Assembly (NCBI RefSeq): GCF_025399195.1 | Contig: NW_026252104.1 | Coordinates: forward strand, 62,001 to 126,000 | Direction: 5' to 3' | From: Umbelopsis ramanniana AG | Taxonomy: Eukaryota; Mucoromycota; Umbelopsidomycetes; Umbelopsidales; Umbelopsidaceae | DNA length: 64,000 nt | Program-made: the position numbers and the translations under genes | The notes under the pieces: model-generated | Seen by the model: only the letters and a program-made list of their open reading frames with translations | Databases searched by the model: none | Told to the model about the DNA's origin: nothing | Shown: one piece after another, positions 12,053-24,069 of the stretch | How positions within the stretch are numbered: the first letter of the stretch is position 1 | Layout: every line of letters starts with the position of its first letter

Positions 12053-14011
12053 TTACAAAATAAATAACAGGTTAACATCAATGGGATGAGAAGACGAAAG
12101 CTGGGGTCTTTGTGAGTATTTTTCCTTCAAAATTTGTCGAACTACGTTCAGTAGCTGTTGATAAGACAAATTGCGATTCTGTCGTAGGGCAGCTAAATCA
12201 AACGGTACCCACGTTAGCACCTTCTCTCAAGTACACGCCAATTTGTACATTTACTTACTTGTGAACGCGTAACTCATAGCACCAGTGTTCATACCGGCTT
12301 CATTGGCATCTGCAGATGTCTGATCATCCTTACAACTAAAAACGAAGAGTTGGTTGGTTACATGCATGTTGTAAGCAATCATCTAGTGAGTTTCACTTAC
12401 CCAGAAAACATAATAACATCGGCAGGAGAACTTTTGTTTGCCCTATTTTGTTCTGTGACATTTTTACCGTTCATAAACTTCTTTCCTAATCCCATCACTG
12501 AAGACATTGCGCCACCAAGATTTCCAGACGCATATGCTAGTCCAGCAGTGAGCAGCCCACTTCCAGCATCCTTGAACATATTTTGTTCTTTTAATACACC
12601 TTGTGTGCTGTATATATAAGGTAAGTCGAGTGCAGTGCCGGAATGGCAACTGTCGAACACGGCAGTCAGTCTACAACCAGGGGGTAGTGGTCGAACCATG
12701 ATATCGTGCATGATATCGTCAGTAATTTGTCCAGAATCATTGGGATACATCTTGTGATCCACTGGGTAAATGGTTTCATCATAGCCATCGTCTTCGTCTC
12801 CATCAACATCTCTAACGCGACCGCCGTGTCCACTATAGTGGTAAAAGAAACTACAATTTTTGCGTCAATCATCAGATCTGGCTTGTATTTCCTTACGACC
12901 ATGGCTATAATTACTTACGAGTCATTCGGGCGGGCATCGTGTATAAGCCATTGCATGCCAGATATAATATTCTGTTTGGTGGGAACAAATTTGGGGTCTC
13001 GTTGATCGTCCGTCAAAACGACCATGTCCTCCTGTCGGAAGCCGTACATGGAGATCAAAAAGCTCTTGACATTATGTACATCATTGATACAGCCTGAGCA
13101 AAATTGTGAGTTGCGTTTGATTGTTATGAAGGGATGCTACCAAAAAAGTACTGACCTTTAAGTTCATTTGGTGAGTTGAAATAATTGATGCCAACTAGTA
13201 GTGCCCTTTTACGCCCTTGACCTGTAAAGGTTGTCAATATGTTTCAAAGAGTATAGTTTCAATCTGAACCACAATAATATTTACAATTCGATAGCTGAAA
13301 CGAGGGTGGAGGTCTATTCTGAAGCTGAGGGTGAACATGCATGTAGAATTGTTGATTTTGATTTTGATTTTGATTTTGTTGACCACCGGGGGGACCGTAT
13401 GGTACTGGTGAAGGAGCCTGATTGTGAGATGAATAAGGCGGTTGCGGGTAGTTGGCAACGTTGAGTGGGGGGTCATTAGGTCTGAAGACGGGATCGGGAC
13501 CTAGAGGACTGATTGTTAACATATAAAATTTGACAGCGTGGTGAGAGTTATCATTTACCTGAGTATGGTGGAGGTCTTATCTGTCCACTCTGAGGAGGAG
13601 GAGGGGGGTATGGGCTACCACTGGGAGGACCGTATGACCCACCGCCGCCAGGTGGAGGATATGGGGGCGGTGCAAACTAGTGATTAGGTACGAGTTAAAA
13701 AAAGCAGTTGGCACTACTAGCTGTAAGACGGGCTGAGTACCTGTTGCTGCGGAGGAGGCGGATAATGACCCCGTGAATTTGGAGGTGGTGGTGGATACTA
13801 TGGCTTAATCAGTATCGTTGAGAATGAGATGCGCAACGTTGTTTCAGATCACTTACAGGCGCATTATGTTGCGGAGGAGGGGGATACTAATTGTCGGTCA
13901 GTAATCTGTATTCACAGGAGAATAGCTTTTGAAATTGACAATTACCTGTTGTTGCTGAGGAGGTGGAGGAGGATATTGATTATACGATCCGTAGTTGCCT
14001 GGGTAACTCAT
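12053..14011 (-). CDS. MCA1: Type I metacaspase with Pro/Gln-rich prodomain
   Basis: Predicted 464-aa caspase-like cysteine protease specific for Lys/Arg, acting in stress response, protein quality control and cell death. Ten exons on minus: 14011-13946, 13886-13857, 13797-13741, 13676-13559, 13500-13285, 13221-13156, 13093-12919, 12850-12401, 12335-12259, 12192-12053. The prodomain (residues 1-165) is built of [12 protein letters not shown] blocks, with an NQNQNQNQ run coded by a TTTTGA-type repeat at about 13352-13380. Peptidase C14 domain: [13 protein letters not shown], catalytic His in HYSGHGG (about H251) and catalytic Cys in DSCHSG (about C311), acidic calcium-site region [10 protein letters not shown] after the His. 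The C-terminal [21 protein letters not shown] is typical. Start chosen as the first ATG beginning the Pro/Gln prodomain. The first three exons are frame-neutral modules (see findings). Confidence 0.93.
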
Positions 14012-14361
14012 GGTTTGAAGTTGGTGAAGGAAAGTTGAGATTCTTGAGAAAACAGGTTAAATGTGGCAGAATTTCATATTCAGACTCTAGCTGCGCGCTA
14101 AAGGTACGTGTCCTGTTCATAAATTTCATGTTCTCGGCTTTAATCCTCTGCAAGCATATATTTATCGATTGATAGTAAAAGTCTTTATCGACTGTTGATT
14201 TTTATATATATGACTCGATTTGAATGGATATTCGCTTTCATGGCACCTCTGGAGTGTAATACAATGATGGTCAAATTCTGAAAAATAAAAGCGTTAAAAG
14301 CGTTGCAAGTACACAGTCACACAGTATTACTTGTTCGGCTTGATCCTCGACTATTTAATCC
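14012..14361. other. Divergent spacer (metacaspase / nucleoporin)
   Basis: About 350 nt between two divergent start codons; it must carry both promoters. AT-rich with TTTTTATATATATG near 14195-14210 that could serve as a TATA element for either gene. No other structure was seen. Confidence 0.4.
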
Positions 14362-15734
14362 ATGAGTACGACTAGCCGCATTGCTTGCAAATTTTATCAG
14401 CAAGGCAGGTGTCTCAAAGGAGCAAACTGTAACTTCTCGCATACAATTGGTACAGCCAACAACAACAATAACAATGCATCTTGGGGCAGCAAACCTGCTT
14501 TTGGCGGAAGCGCGGCGCCGAATGAGATGCCAAAGTACAAGTAAGCCGCTGCTAACAAAAGCATTTACTAAACAGTGATCTTATAATTAACTTACTACCT
14601 TTACAGTGAAACGTCGCTGAAATCCGATTTGGCTTCCCAAGAGAAACCTGTTTGGGATCTTAGTGTGTATGGTCCAGCGAAAGAAGAACCTAACTTGATA
14701 GTCGGAACGGACCGCAGCTTTGAGGAAGACAGATTAAAGTATTATTTATCAAGGCTACAAAGTGGAAACGAGAACCAATTCGTAAGTGCATGGATATTAT
14801 TTGATCTTGATACCATGGATTAACGTATTGATTATCCAAATAGCTTCAAGAACGCGAGCAGGCCTTGCAAGTCATGAATCAGCAAGTGAACGCAATAGTC
14901 AATAACCCAACAGCAGCCATACAGCATTTCAATGGTCAAAAAAGTAAAGATTCCTCAGCGTTTGGTAGCTCTTCAAATACTGCACAATTTGAGCCATTCG
15001 TGAGTAATTCTGGATTCGGTTCCGGTGGAGGATTTGGAAACACAGGGAGTGCGTTTGGCAACAACAGTACCAGTGCTTTTGGGAACACTGGTAGTGCATT
15101 TGGTGCTGGCGCTAATAAACAGCCGACCAGCGCATTTGGAGGTAGCGCATTTGGAGGAAGTGCCTTTGGTAATACCGGCAGCGCCAGCACTGCACCAGCA
15201 TTTGGATCAACAGGATTTGTGAATAACTCAGCATTTGGAAACATGTCACAACCGTCTACAAGCGCGTTTGGCAACACAGGTAGTGCCTTTGGCGGCGCAA
15301 CTCCGAATCAATCGGCATTTGGCGCAACCTCTTCGATGGGAGGATTTGGTAGTACGCCAGCGTTTGGCGCACCATCTGCAGTTGGGGCACAACCTAACAG
15401 TATGATGTCGGCAGCCCCGACTTCTGCGTTTGGCTCGACTACATCTATGGGACAACCTACTGCATTCGGCATGCCGCCACAATCTTCACAACCATTCGGC
15501 AGTACACAACCCGCTACAGCATTTGGTTCTGCATCACAGCCAACAACAGGATTTGGAGCTGCCCCCCCTACAAATGCAGGGTTCGGCTCAGGCTTTGGTG
15601 CACAACCTACAGCACAGCAACAACCCTTGAATATAGCAAGTACTGATGTTCCTTCCGAGCAACAAGCTTTTCTTGCTCCAACATTCCAATACAAGATGAT
15701 TCCAGAAGAAGAACCACCAGCTCAGCTACGATAA
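14362..15734 (+). CDS. NUP42: CCCH zinc-finger FG nucleoporin, Nup42/Amo1/NUPL2-like
   Basis: Predicted 414-aa cytoplasmic-side nucleoporin involved in mRNA export. Exons 14362-14540, 14607-14781, 14844-15734. N-terminus: one CCCH finger (CKFYQQGRCLKGANCNFSH, residues about 9-27), as in NUPL2/hCG1 and fungal Amo1. Middle: KPVWDLSVYGPAKEEPNLI and DRSFEEDRLKYYLSRLQSG, the conserved block of this family. C-terminal half: more than 25 FG dipeptides, mostly SAFG or GFG, in a Ser/Thr/Asn/Gln/Pro-rich low-complexity sequence, ending with the APTFQYKMIPEEEPP helix that binds the Dbp5/Gle1 machinery in known homologues. The FG block is nearly free of acidic residues. The start is the first ATG and puts the zinc finger at the N-terminus. 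Confidence 0.9.
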
Positions 15735-16447
15735 ACAACTGTATAACTGGGTTGATCCTAACATTAGATATTTTACATTGGCATAGTTTGTGAGTACTTT
15801 ATCCTACTGACATCAAGGTCAACCTGAGTATATCCCACTTCCAAAAATCACATCACCACAATAAAGAACGTAAACGATTAAAAATTTAAAATGTGTAAGT
15901 CATGATTGTCGTTACATGATGAATGCGGAGAAACGTATGGTATGTTTCAATGCGATGTTTGCCCTTGTCTTTACTGCATCGTCATTTTAATTGAGTTAAG
16001 CTCTGGTCAGCCAATACAGATATCAAACTAGAGGTATAAATCCTATTCCGACAAGTGTCTTTTGCAAGAAGAAAAAAACGTCTGTGCTGCTTTCTACCAG
16101 CGCGCATCTCCCACGTAAATAAAAGAACATAGCAATCAGTTTTCCAATTACGCAAAGTATTTATTTTCAAACGCAAATTGTTTTGCAATAAACAGTTGTA
16201 GAGTACATAGGGTTAGGAATTCACAGCAGGTTACCTGGACGCCTTGAAAGGTACTTTTTAATACAGTTGATATGAACAAGAGCTTTTCAAGGTATCCAAG
16301 CAACGGTTAAAAAAATGTATAAGGCTACTGAATCATCCCGACTCCCCGGTATCACCTATCTATGTACACCCATTCGACATTTTACACTATGAACAAAGTC
16401 ATCACTCTCTATCGCTCGTTAATGGCTTCGGCTCGGGCTCGTGATAT
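15735..16447. other. Convergent 3' spacer
   Basis: About 710 nt between the converging nucleoporin and Pumilio genes. It presumably contains both 3' UTRs (AATAAA-like AATAAAGAAC at about 15861). A 68-codon minus frame (15982-16188) has no recognisable domain and was not called. Confidence 0.5.
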
Positions 16448-19400
16448 CTACTCCATATTCGACACAGCTTGTGGCAGCTGAGTCTCGTCTTGACGATTCT
16501 TGTTAGCTTCGGTGTTGTTCTGGTCTTCATCCTGACCATTAATCAACGGAATCAATTTTTCGACCTCTGTAATAAGACAAGCCATGGTTAGTTATGGGCC
16601 GTCTTGGAGAATCAAGTTGGGAAAACGTCGCTTCGTACTTACTTTGAATAAGGTGCTTTCCATAAGTGTATTTCTTCAAAGATTGCATATGTGGCTTGAT
16701 CTTAGTGACCAACAACTCGCGTTGGTCGTCATCTACAACGTCCAGCATTTTCTGGACTACATAATTTGCATATTGATCCTTCATCATAGAGACCAAGGGC
16801 GAGGTGCTACAAAGTGGGATTAGCAATGATGGAATTGATAAAAGTCAATATGTAGATATGCTTACCCATCCGATTTGGTCTGAAGTACTTCTTCGATCAA
16901 CAGTTGGCGATCTCTCTTGCTACCATAATCGACACATTTCTCAACGACATTACTGGCAAATTTGTGTTTGCTCAGCTGGAGAACCTGACCACGAATTTTA
17001 GACACAACCATAGATTTGTCCGCCTCGCGACCACGCTCAAGAATGTGCTGGATGACATAGTTTCCATATTGATCTTGAACAAGCTGCGCAGTGCACCGGT
17101 GTAACTCATCGAGCAATGGACCCTAATGAAAACAAGATATCAGCAAACTGGTTCTGAGGATTGCATCATGAAGGTAAATGTAAAAAAGGACTTACAGTTT
17201 GACCTTCAGTACAGTGTTCAAACATTCTTTGTATGACCCGGCAACCGTAAGGATGGGTTGCCAAACTGTAGACTTGTCCATGGAAAGCATCAATAATGAA
17301 CTGTATATGTTGAGCAGGAACACGTTCAATAGCCTTTTGGATGACGTGGTTGCCATTTTGATCTTTGACACACTTCAAAACAGTTCCATCCAACTCGCGA
17401 ACCAATGATGCTTGCTGATCGGTAAGAACATGCTCTAAAGCCTTTTGAACAACACGACATCCATACATCTGCAGCGACAAAGTCAAAACATGACCTTCCA
17501 TTTGCTTGGCCAAAATGGTTTTTTGCATTTGATTTCCTAAAATTCACAGAATGAGTTGAAAAGGCCAGACCAAGCGAAACAACTACAAAATTGTGTACAT
17601 ACCATGCTCGAAAAACTTTTGTAGCACATAGTTGCCAAAAACATCCGTCATCAACTGCAGAGCGTTGGGCAAAACCTCCTCAAACACAAGATTCTTCTCT
17701 TCGCTATTGGCAGTCTCCAACTTTTGTTGGATAAAGCGTGAACCATGTTGATCACCGCTAAATTCTACAATATGACCAGCAATATCCTTCAAGTCAAACT
17801 TGCGACTCTTTGAGTTTCTGAAGTCCTCTAACAGCTGACTGCGGATGCCAAGTGTAACATCGGATGCAGGTTGAGGAGAACGGACATTCAAGTCTGGAGT
17901 AGCGTTTCGAGGTCTAGCAATGCCTTGGTTATTGAAAGGCTGCATTTGGTGCTGCATGAGAAGCTGTTCACGAGCAGCGAGCAACTGCTGTTGTTGCTGG
18001 ATCAAGACTTGCTGTTGCTGCACTTGCAAAGCTCGCAACTTCTTATCGTTGATATGACCCATGGGTCCCTTCACATTTGCGTGAGCACCAGGAATACCTA
18101 GCCCAGCAGGAGCAGTCAATGGACCGTTAGGTCCCAAGCCCATAGCAGCGGCAGCGGCGGCAATAGATGTTGTTCCTTGAGAATTGTTATACTGGTTACG
18201 CTTGAAATTCATATAATCAGGTTCATATCCTCTGGGCATGTTCTGCTGTTGCTGTTGAGAACGACGATACATCATGTCATTGGGAACATTGGGTCCACCA
18301 TAGTAGTCAGATGTTAGAGGTCCACGATTGTATTCGTCTCTACCGTCCCACGCTGCTGAATCTGCCAAGTTGTCATTGACATTATCCATGCGAGGAGAAT
18401 TGAAGCCATGGAACTGAGCCAACGGATTAGGGCTGGCCGCACCATTATCGCCGTAGAAATGAGCATCGTATCCAGATGAAGCGTTCGATTGTAGGCCACG
18501 AACTTGATGATAAGGAGAGAAATTGTCCTCATCGTTAAGACCCAAGCTATTCAATTGCCTATTGAGGGATTCTTGCTGAGAGTCAAAAACTCGAGAATTG
18601 ATGTAATCTTGATCTTGCTCGGGCCCATCAAAATTTCTTGAAGGAGGAGTTGAATTAGAGCGCGCGGGTGGTGGGGAGCTAAAAGTGTTCCTGATAGGAG
18701 GGGACAGCGCTCTCAAGGCGTTTATGCGTGAAATAGCAACAGATTTCTGTTGGTTATCATGCATGGATGCCTGGAATCCAGACTGGCCACCGCCTTGTTG
18801 TGAGTCATGGTGCCTCTGATTAGGTGACATAGCTGAGCTAACATTGGTGTTCGCATTACGTTGTTGTGAGTTGACATCTTTGTAATCCGAATTTCTGTAT
18901 TGGTCACGATATTGCTTTTGCAAAGCGTCAAATTCAGCAGAGCTCATATCATCAGAACCAAGACCCATGGCATTTTGGCGCTGTGAGCCGTCTTGAAGAC
19001 CAAAGAGAGGCGAAGGAGTACGGGGAAAATCCTGGAGAAAAAATGCGATGCGTTAAAATTGGCTATAGGTCCAGTCACTCTAAAAATCCATAATTGCTTA
19101 CATCTTGAATCATGTCAAACAGACGGCCTCTACGGCTGAAACCCGAATTAGCGTTGTCGTCCATGATGGGAGATTTAACGCCTGACCTCTGTTGCTTCGG
19201 TGCTTGTCTAACATTTTGTTGATGCCCATATCCAGCATGACTATCAACTCCATATTGCTGTGTATGGCGAATATGTTGCTGGTGTTGGTCAGCTTCGTTA
19301 TCAGCTTAAGTGAGAAAAAAAAAACAAACAAAAAATTTAGATCCGCTGATTTTGCTCACTTAAATAATTTTATGATGTCCTTACCACTATCCGAAAACGC

Positions 19401-20062
19401 ATGTCTGGATGAAGGATTGTTCCAAAGGTTCCAGGTCTGCGATCCATCGTAGCCAGTAGAATGAGTTGGAGTGTCAGAACCGAGACTGTCTTGTTGATAA
19501 AGTCCCAAGTCACCAGCTAATTGATTGACACAAGAAGAATATTTGCGTCAGTTGGTGGCAGTAATACCTATATGGCTGATGAAAAAACATACCTTGCGAA
19601 GGGGGAGCGCTATTTATACGGTCTTGGGACATATCTCCCAGTAAGCCGTTGTTGGGATTATTGAAAAGGTCGTAGTCCATCTTGCCATGAATTAAAGCTG
19701 CCAGCTAACGAAATGAAGATGGAGAAGGTTAATACAAGATGATTCATTGCAATGCTTCCGCTTTGAAGGGTATACAGAAAAATCAAACTCGTATTATCGG
19801 GAATTCAGCGCTTTTGGTGCTTAATACGATTCGAATGTCTGCAATCTCGCCTTCAAGTGGATATATAACACCGGGACACACTTGCATCCCATCTTCGGCA
19901 GATGCAAGTCAGTCCGTAAAGAGAAGATCTTGATGCACTCACCTGTCCTTGAGGTTGATTAGTTGCTTTTGGTTGATAAATATCAGCTTGCTGTGAATTT
20001 GCAGGGATTGTTGGCTGATCGTCAAGAAAGTTTCTCGGCATCATAACAGGGCCTTGGTACAT
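16448..20062 (-). CDS. PUF: Pumilio-family (PUF) RNA-binding protein
   Basis: Predicted 958-aa translational repressor/mRNA-decay factor that binds UGUA-type 3' UTR elements in the cytoplasm. Nine exons on minus: 20062-19943, 19704-19593, 19516-19385, 19304-19102, 19031-17603, 17536-17196, 17122-16866, 16806-16643, 16566-16448. The N-terminal about 600 residues are disordered, Gln/Asn/Ser/Pro-rich, with a [20 protein letters not shown] coiled segment. The C-terminus holds the Pumilio homology domain with eight repeats; seen are [94 protein letters not shown] and [13 protein letters not shown], each with the usual stacking and edge residues. The first exon ([11 protein letters not shown]) joins in frame by a CAG/gtgag donor; if unused, translation could start at 19680 (MDYDLFNN). 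Confidence 0.9.
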
Positions 20063-21064
20063 GAAACCTGAGGCTGGGAAAAAAGAATGACAGCCGAATT
20101 AATCCGTTATATTATACAACTGGCGAGCAGTGGTAATATACAAAAACGGGACCGAAAGCGATGTCGACGAGTAAATTTGCACAGGCAAGTCGACACGAGA
20201 TGTGATGCGAAGAGCGAAGGGCAAATTTTTGAACAGTTGCGCCTTTTTGTTGTGTGCCAGCAAATTTGTGTGACAGATGCATCTGTAATTTTCAAACAGC
20301 GCTTTTTTTTGCAGGGTGTGCAGGCAAAGAAAAAGTGACTGCTGAACGGCAACCAGCACTGGCATGATAGATGAGGTAGCGTCGTTTAGGTCAGTTACAT
20401 ACTACTGAAATCAAGCACGTATGAATATGACTATCTGAAAATCTAGTTTTAAAGATAGCTACAAATGATATGTTTATGACCGCCAAAATCACTTTTCTGA
20501 TGTTCTGAGATCAAATTCGTTTAAAACAGCAATAGAGAGGCTTTGTACTTTCCTGGACTGAAAGTCAATCACAGCTATGGCAATATCCAACGAGCTCACT
20601 GCTGTATTTATTATTAATTTTATGACGACAACATTTGTAGCCCGTGAACCCATTTTTCATCGATGAGGCTTTCTTTAAAAAATCAAAAACTTGTTCTGGA
20701 CATTTCTCGGTTCTAATTCTTTTTTATGTTTCGTTTCAGCAAAATATTCAGCAAAGTAAATATTTGGGAACTTCCAAGTTTAAAAGCGCTACATATTCAT
20801 TAACGATAGGCCCATTGGATCAATCGTTGACATCACAAACATTCAACCGTAAATCCAGCCCAAACATGTACGCATGCATACAATATAGTTCAAATGGAAG
20901 TTGCAGTAAATCTTTGAATAAAATTCGTTTATTGATCTCCTTTAGTTCATATAAATATGGCTGCATTGCTGAATATGAGGTGAAATGATTCACTGGACGT
21001 CTCATATCAGTAGAACGTGGGCCGTCTAGCAGATTTAATGTTTCATTGTGACCATAGCTGAGGT
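20063..21064. other. Intergenic spacer between Pumilio gene and GH48 gene
   Basis: About 1 kb with the Pumilio promoter at its left side. Overlapping frames at 20087-20365 and 20644-21074 are coded in several frames at once with no domain and are judged to be noise. No tRNA or repeat was recognised. Confidence 0.5.
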
Positions 21065-23803
21065 CTACAAGCACTGGGAGTAGTCTAAAGAAAGTTACGA
21101 GTAATCGGCGTTAATTAATTTTTTTTTGGGCACTTGAGTTTGTGTCGGGTCATGAACATAAAATGGGATACTTACAAGGGTTGCTTACTGTGCAGGTGTA
21201 TCCACCAGAGCAGCATGTAGGACCGGAGAAGTCTACGAAGACAAGTAATTAGGTTTTGAAGGGGAAGAGGGAAAAAAAGGTAGAAATTGACACTTACTGA
21301 TACCACCGCATTGACCCCATCGAGCAGCGCAAGCACCAGTGCTAGTAGGAGATGCACTATAATCGATTATCAGAACAAGCTCTAAACAGACGAAAATCAA
21401 TGAAATCCAAAACTTACGAGGTGGTAGTGGTGGTGGTGGTAGTGGTAGTGGTGGTAGTAGTAGGCTTGGAGGTGGTGGTGGAAGAGGAGGTTGCAGTTCC
21501 AGTAGCAGAAGTAGTGGTGGTGGTGGTGCTGTTGTTGAGCAGCATGTCAATCACGGCGTGGGCAATAGCAATATCAGCTTGAGCCCAGAAACGATGGTAA
21601 GTAATGACAGGAGCAGCTCCGCCGTTGAGGTAAGCTTGGACCTTGGGGAAGTTGGGATCAGTCTTGTACTTGCTGCGAATAGACAAGAAAGTACTGCTGC
21701 TGTCAATCACGTCTCCATTAGGCATAGCACCAACCCAGCCGGAAGGAACGGTCAAGGCATCGTTGAATTGAGAGTAATCAGCGCGGGTTTCAGGAGCGGC
21801 AACACCTTGGCCATCATAGTACAGAGTCCACATTCTATCAAGCAAATTTTGAGCCAAAGTAGTAGCGGAGGTATCAGCAGCCTTAACACCATAGTATGCC
21901 AAAGCCTTAGCAACAGCAGCGGCAACACCGAGATCTGGAGCGCCGGTGGATTGAGAAGTGACAACAACGTGAAGGTTAGTGTTAGCAGCAGGGCTGGAAG
22001 GATTCCATGTCTCAGGCTGACCAGTCCAGTTGAGACCTCCAGGCATTGAGAACGAGCCATCAGAAGTCAAGGTAACGACCTTCTTAACCCAGCCGATCCA
22101 GTTGGTCAAAAGAGTAGAAACCTTGGAATCGCCAGTAACGTAGTAATATTCAGCAACACGTTCCATGGACCAGGCTTGCATACCGACTGAAAGTACAATT
22201 GTTACAAGGTGATCAATAGAAATACATGAACTGGGGATATGTTACTTACACCATTGGTTGGACGGAGGGTCATGGTACACAGGTTCCCAGTCGTAGCCCA
22301 TACCGTAGAAGGTAGGAGTTCCAGCAGGGTAAGTCTTATAGGCACCTTGCCAGCTGTTGGTAGCACCACCAGCGATAGCACCTTCAGAAGATTGAAGCCA
22401 TTTGTAGAATTCGATTTGACGACCAAGCGATGTGGTCCAGTCACCAACAGCTGAAGGCGAAGCAGGCTTGAATGCCGATTGGGTGGAGAGGACCCAAGCA
22501 GTGAGAGGGTTTTGGTAACCAAAATGAGCATAAGAGGAACCAATACGCCAAGCCCAACCGCCGCTGGTAGACAAACTAGGGATATCAAAAGATGTTAACA
22601 TCACGCTTGTGGTAAATCAAATGACATAAACACAGTATAATATGAAGCTCTACCTTCCACCGAATGCATAGTACCATGAGAGAAGGTAATGAGCAGAGGT
22701 CTTTCCGGTTCCTCCGGCGCAGGATGGGCTTTGGCAGTCCATAACCTTAAAGTACTTATCAAAGAAAGCATATCTCAAGTAATCACCAAGTTTGGCTGCT
22801 TTAGCGACAGTGGCAGCAACATCAGCGGACTTTCCTTGAGCAGTAGCCCAAACATTGGCCCAGTAAGCAGCTTGAATACTTCTAGCATCAGCATCAGGGG
22901 CAGTGGTATATTTCCATTGCTTGGCATAAGTTGGAGGAGTAAAGAGAGAAAGGTAACCAGTACCGTCGTTTCTACCCCAGGTGAAGGTCTCACAACTGGG
23001 CTGAGGAATCGTCTTCCATACAGATTCGCTTGGGCCACGTTGGAAGGTGTTGAAGTAAGATGGCTTGGTGGTGCCATCTCCGCAGTGACCAAATCCATAC
23101 CAATTGTCAACATCGAGGATCCAATGAGCACCATAAATGTTAGCGTTGCCATAAGCAGACTGCAATTCGGCGGCGAGAGGGTCCTGGCCGACAGGAACGC
23201 TTTGATATGCCGGAGGATAATCGCTGATATTGTCAGATTCTAAAGCCAAGCTGGCAGGGCTGCTGGGATTGTAGTTGGAATTGGTAGGCTGATCTGCAGC
23301 ACTTGGGATCAAGTAGGTCTCAAGAATGCTCCAGGCCTTGTTGAAACCAGTCCAATCTCCAGTGACTTTTCCGTTCACCTGTGTAAAGATTATTAGAAAA
23401 CTATGCTCAAAGGATAAAGCTCGTTGTAATGTTTATACATACGGCTTCAAGCCAGATATAATAGGAAAAGGCCTCAGAAGTCGATTCGTGACCATAGTCA
23501 GGAGCCTCGCACATCAAAGTTTCAACACTATGGTACGGAATGCCGAGAGAGCTGAAGTATCCATTAGTAGAGTTATGGATCTGAGAGTACAGAGTCTGGA
23601 AACGAGAGGTGTAGCCAGGAACTGCACGCTTGTCGATAGGAGAAGCAAGGACACTGTAACCTAATTTTTTCAAAATAAATGCAAGGCGATAGAAACAAAG
23701 AAAATTAGTCAGAAGCTTGATTCCATCATTTCAAATTAGCCCTTTGAACATAGCACTTACCAAAAGTGACGGCCAAGGCAGTGGAGATTGTTGTGAATTT
23801 CAT
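21065..23803 (-). CDS. GH48 cellulase with C-terminal CBM1
   Basis: Predicted 738-aa secreted processive cellulase (reducing-end cellobiohydrolase family GH48) joined by a Thr-rich linker to a fungal CBM1. Exons on minus: 23803-23761, 23660-23443, 23378-22654, 22575-22250, 22186-21418, 21356-21298, 21232-21176, 21084-21065. Signal peptide [20 protein letters not shown], then a Kex2-like IDKR site. GH48 signatures: [20 protein letters not shown] with the proton-donor Glu at about 77, [45 protein letters not shown]. The linker is a run of over 20 Thr. The CBM1 ([28 protein letters not shown]) is split over three small exons and keeps its aromatic residues and cysteines. TATA box 43 nt before the ATG. 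Complete and likely active; unusual family for this kind of fungus (see findings). Confidence 0.93.
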
Positions 23804-23845
23804 CTTGACTGGATATGATATCGTCTTTGAGTGCTAGAGTTTGCT

Positions 23846-23854
23846 CCTTATATA
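23846..23854 (-). promoter_or_regulatory. TATA box of the GH48 gene
   Basis: On the minus strand TATATAAGG lies 43 nt before the ATG at 23803, at the spacing expected for a short fungal 5' leader. Confidence 0.55.
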
Positions 23855-24053
23855 CATATCTTGTTCGTGTGTCGAGGAGACTGTCTCTTTCAGTTGACCG
23901 TGTAGCCACTGCGCGCCCAAATATCAATTCCATTGTACAAAATGCATATTGCCACGCGAGCACTTTCGTTTTCATCTCAAAGTCATGAACGCAGGCGTAC
24001 AAATCTCAGATCACTTGTGGCGTGGAATTTAAACTCGCGTGATGAAAAAGAAC

Positions 24054-24069
24054 GTGGGGTTAGCCCCAC
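24054..24069. promoter_or_regulatory. Inverted GTGGGG/CCCCAC pair, possible carbon-repression site
   Basis: GTGGGG-TTAG-CCCCAC is a perfect 6-bp inverted repeat about 250 nt upstream of the GH48 start codon. GTGGGG fits the SYGGRG core bound by CreA/Mig1-type repressors in other fungi. That it acts here is inference from motif and position. Confidence 0.3.

Noticed and set aside
14936-15694. Minus-strand frames opposite the FG nucleoporin (113 and 128 codons)
   Set aside because: They are the reverse reading of the SAFG repeats (Asn-Ala/Pro-Asn patterns).
20087-20365. Three overlapping frames of 80-90 codons between the Pumilio and GH48 genes
   Set aside because: Frames overlap on both strands with random composition; this is the Pumilio promoter region.
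21352-23243. Long forward-strand frames over the GH48 gene (up to 184 codons)
   Set aside because: They are antisense shadows; runs of Val come from the Thr-rich linker read backwards.
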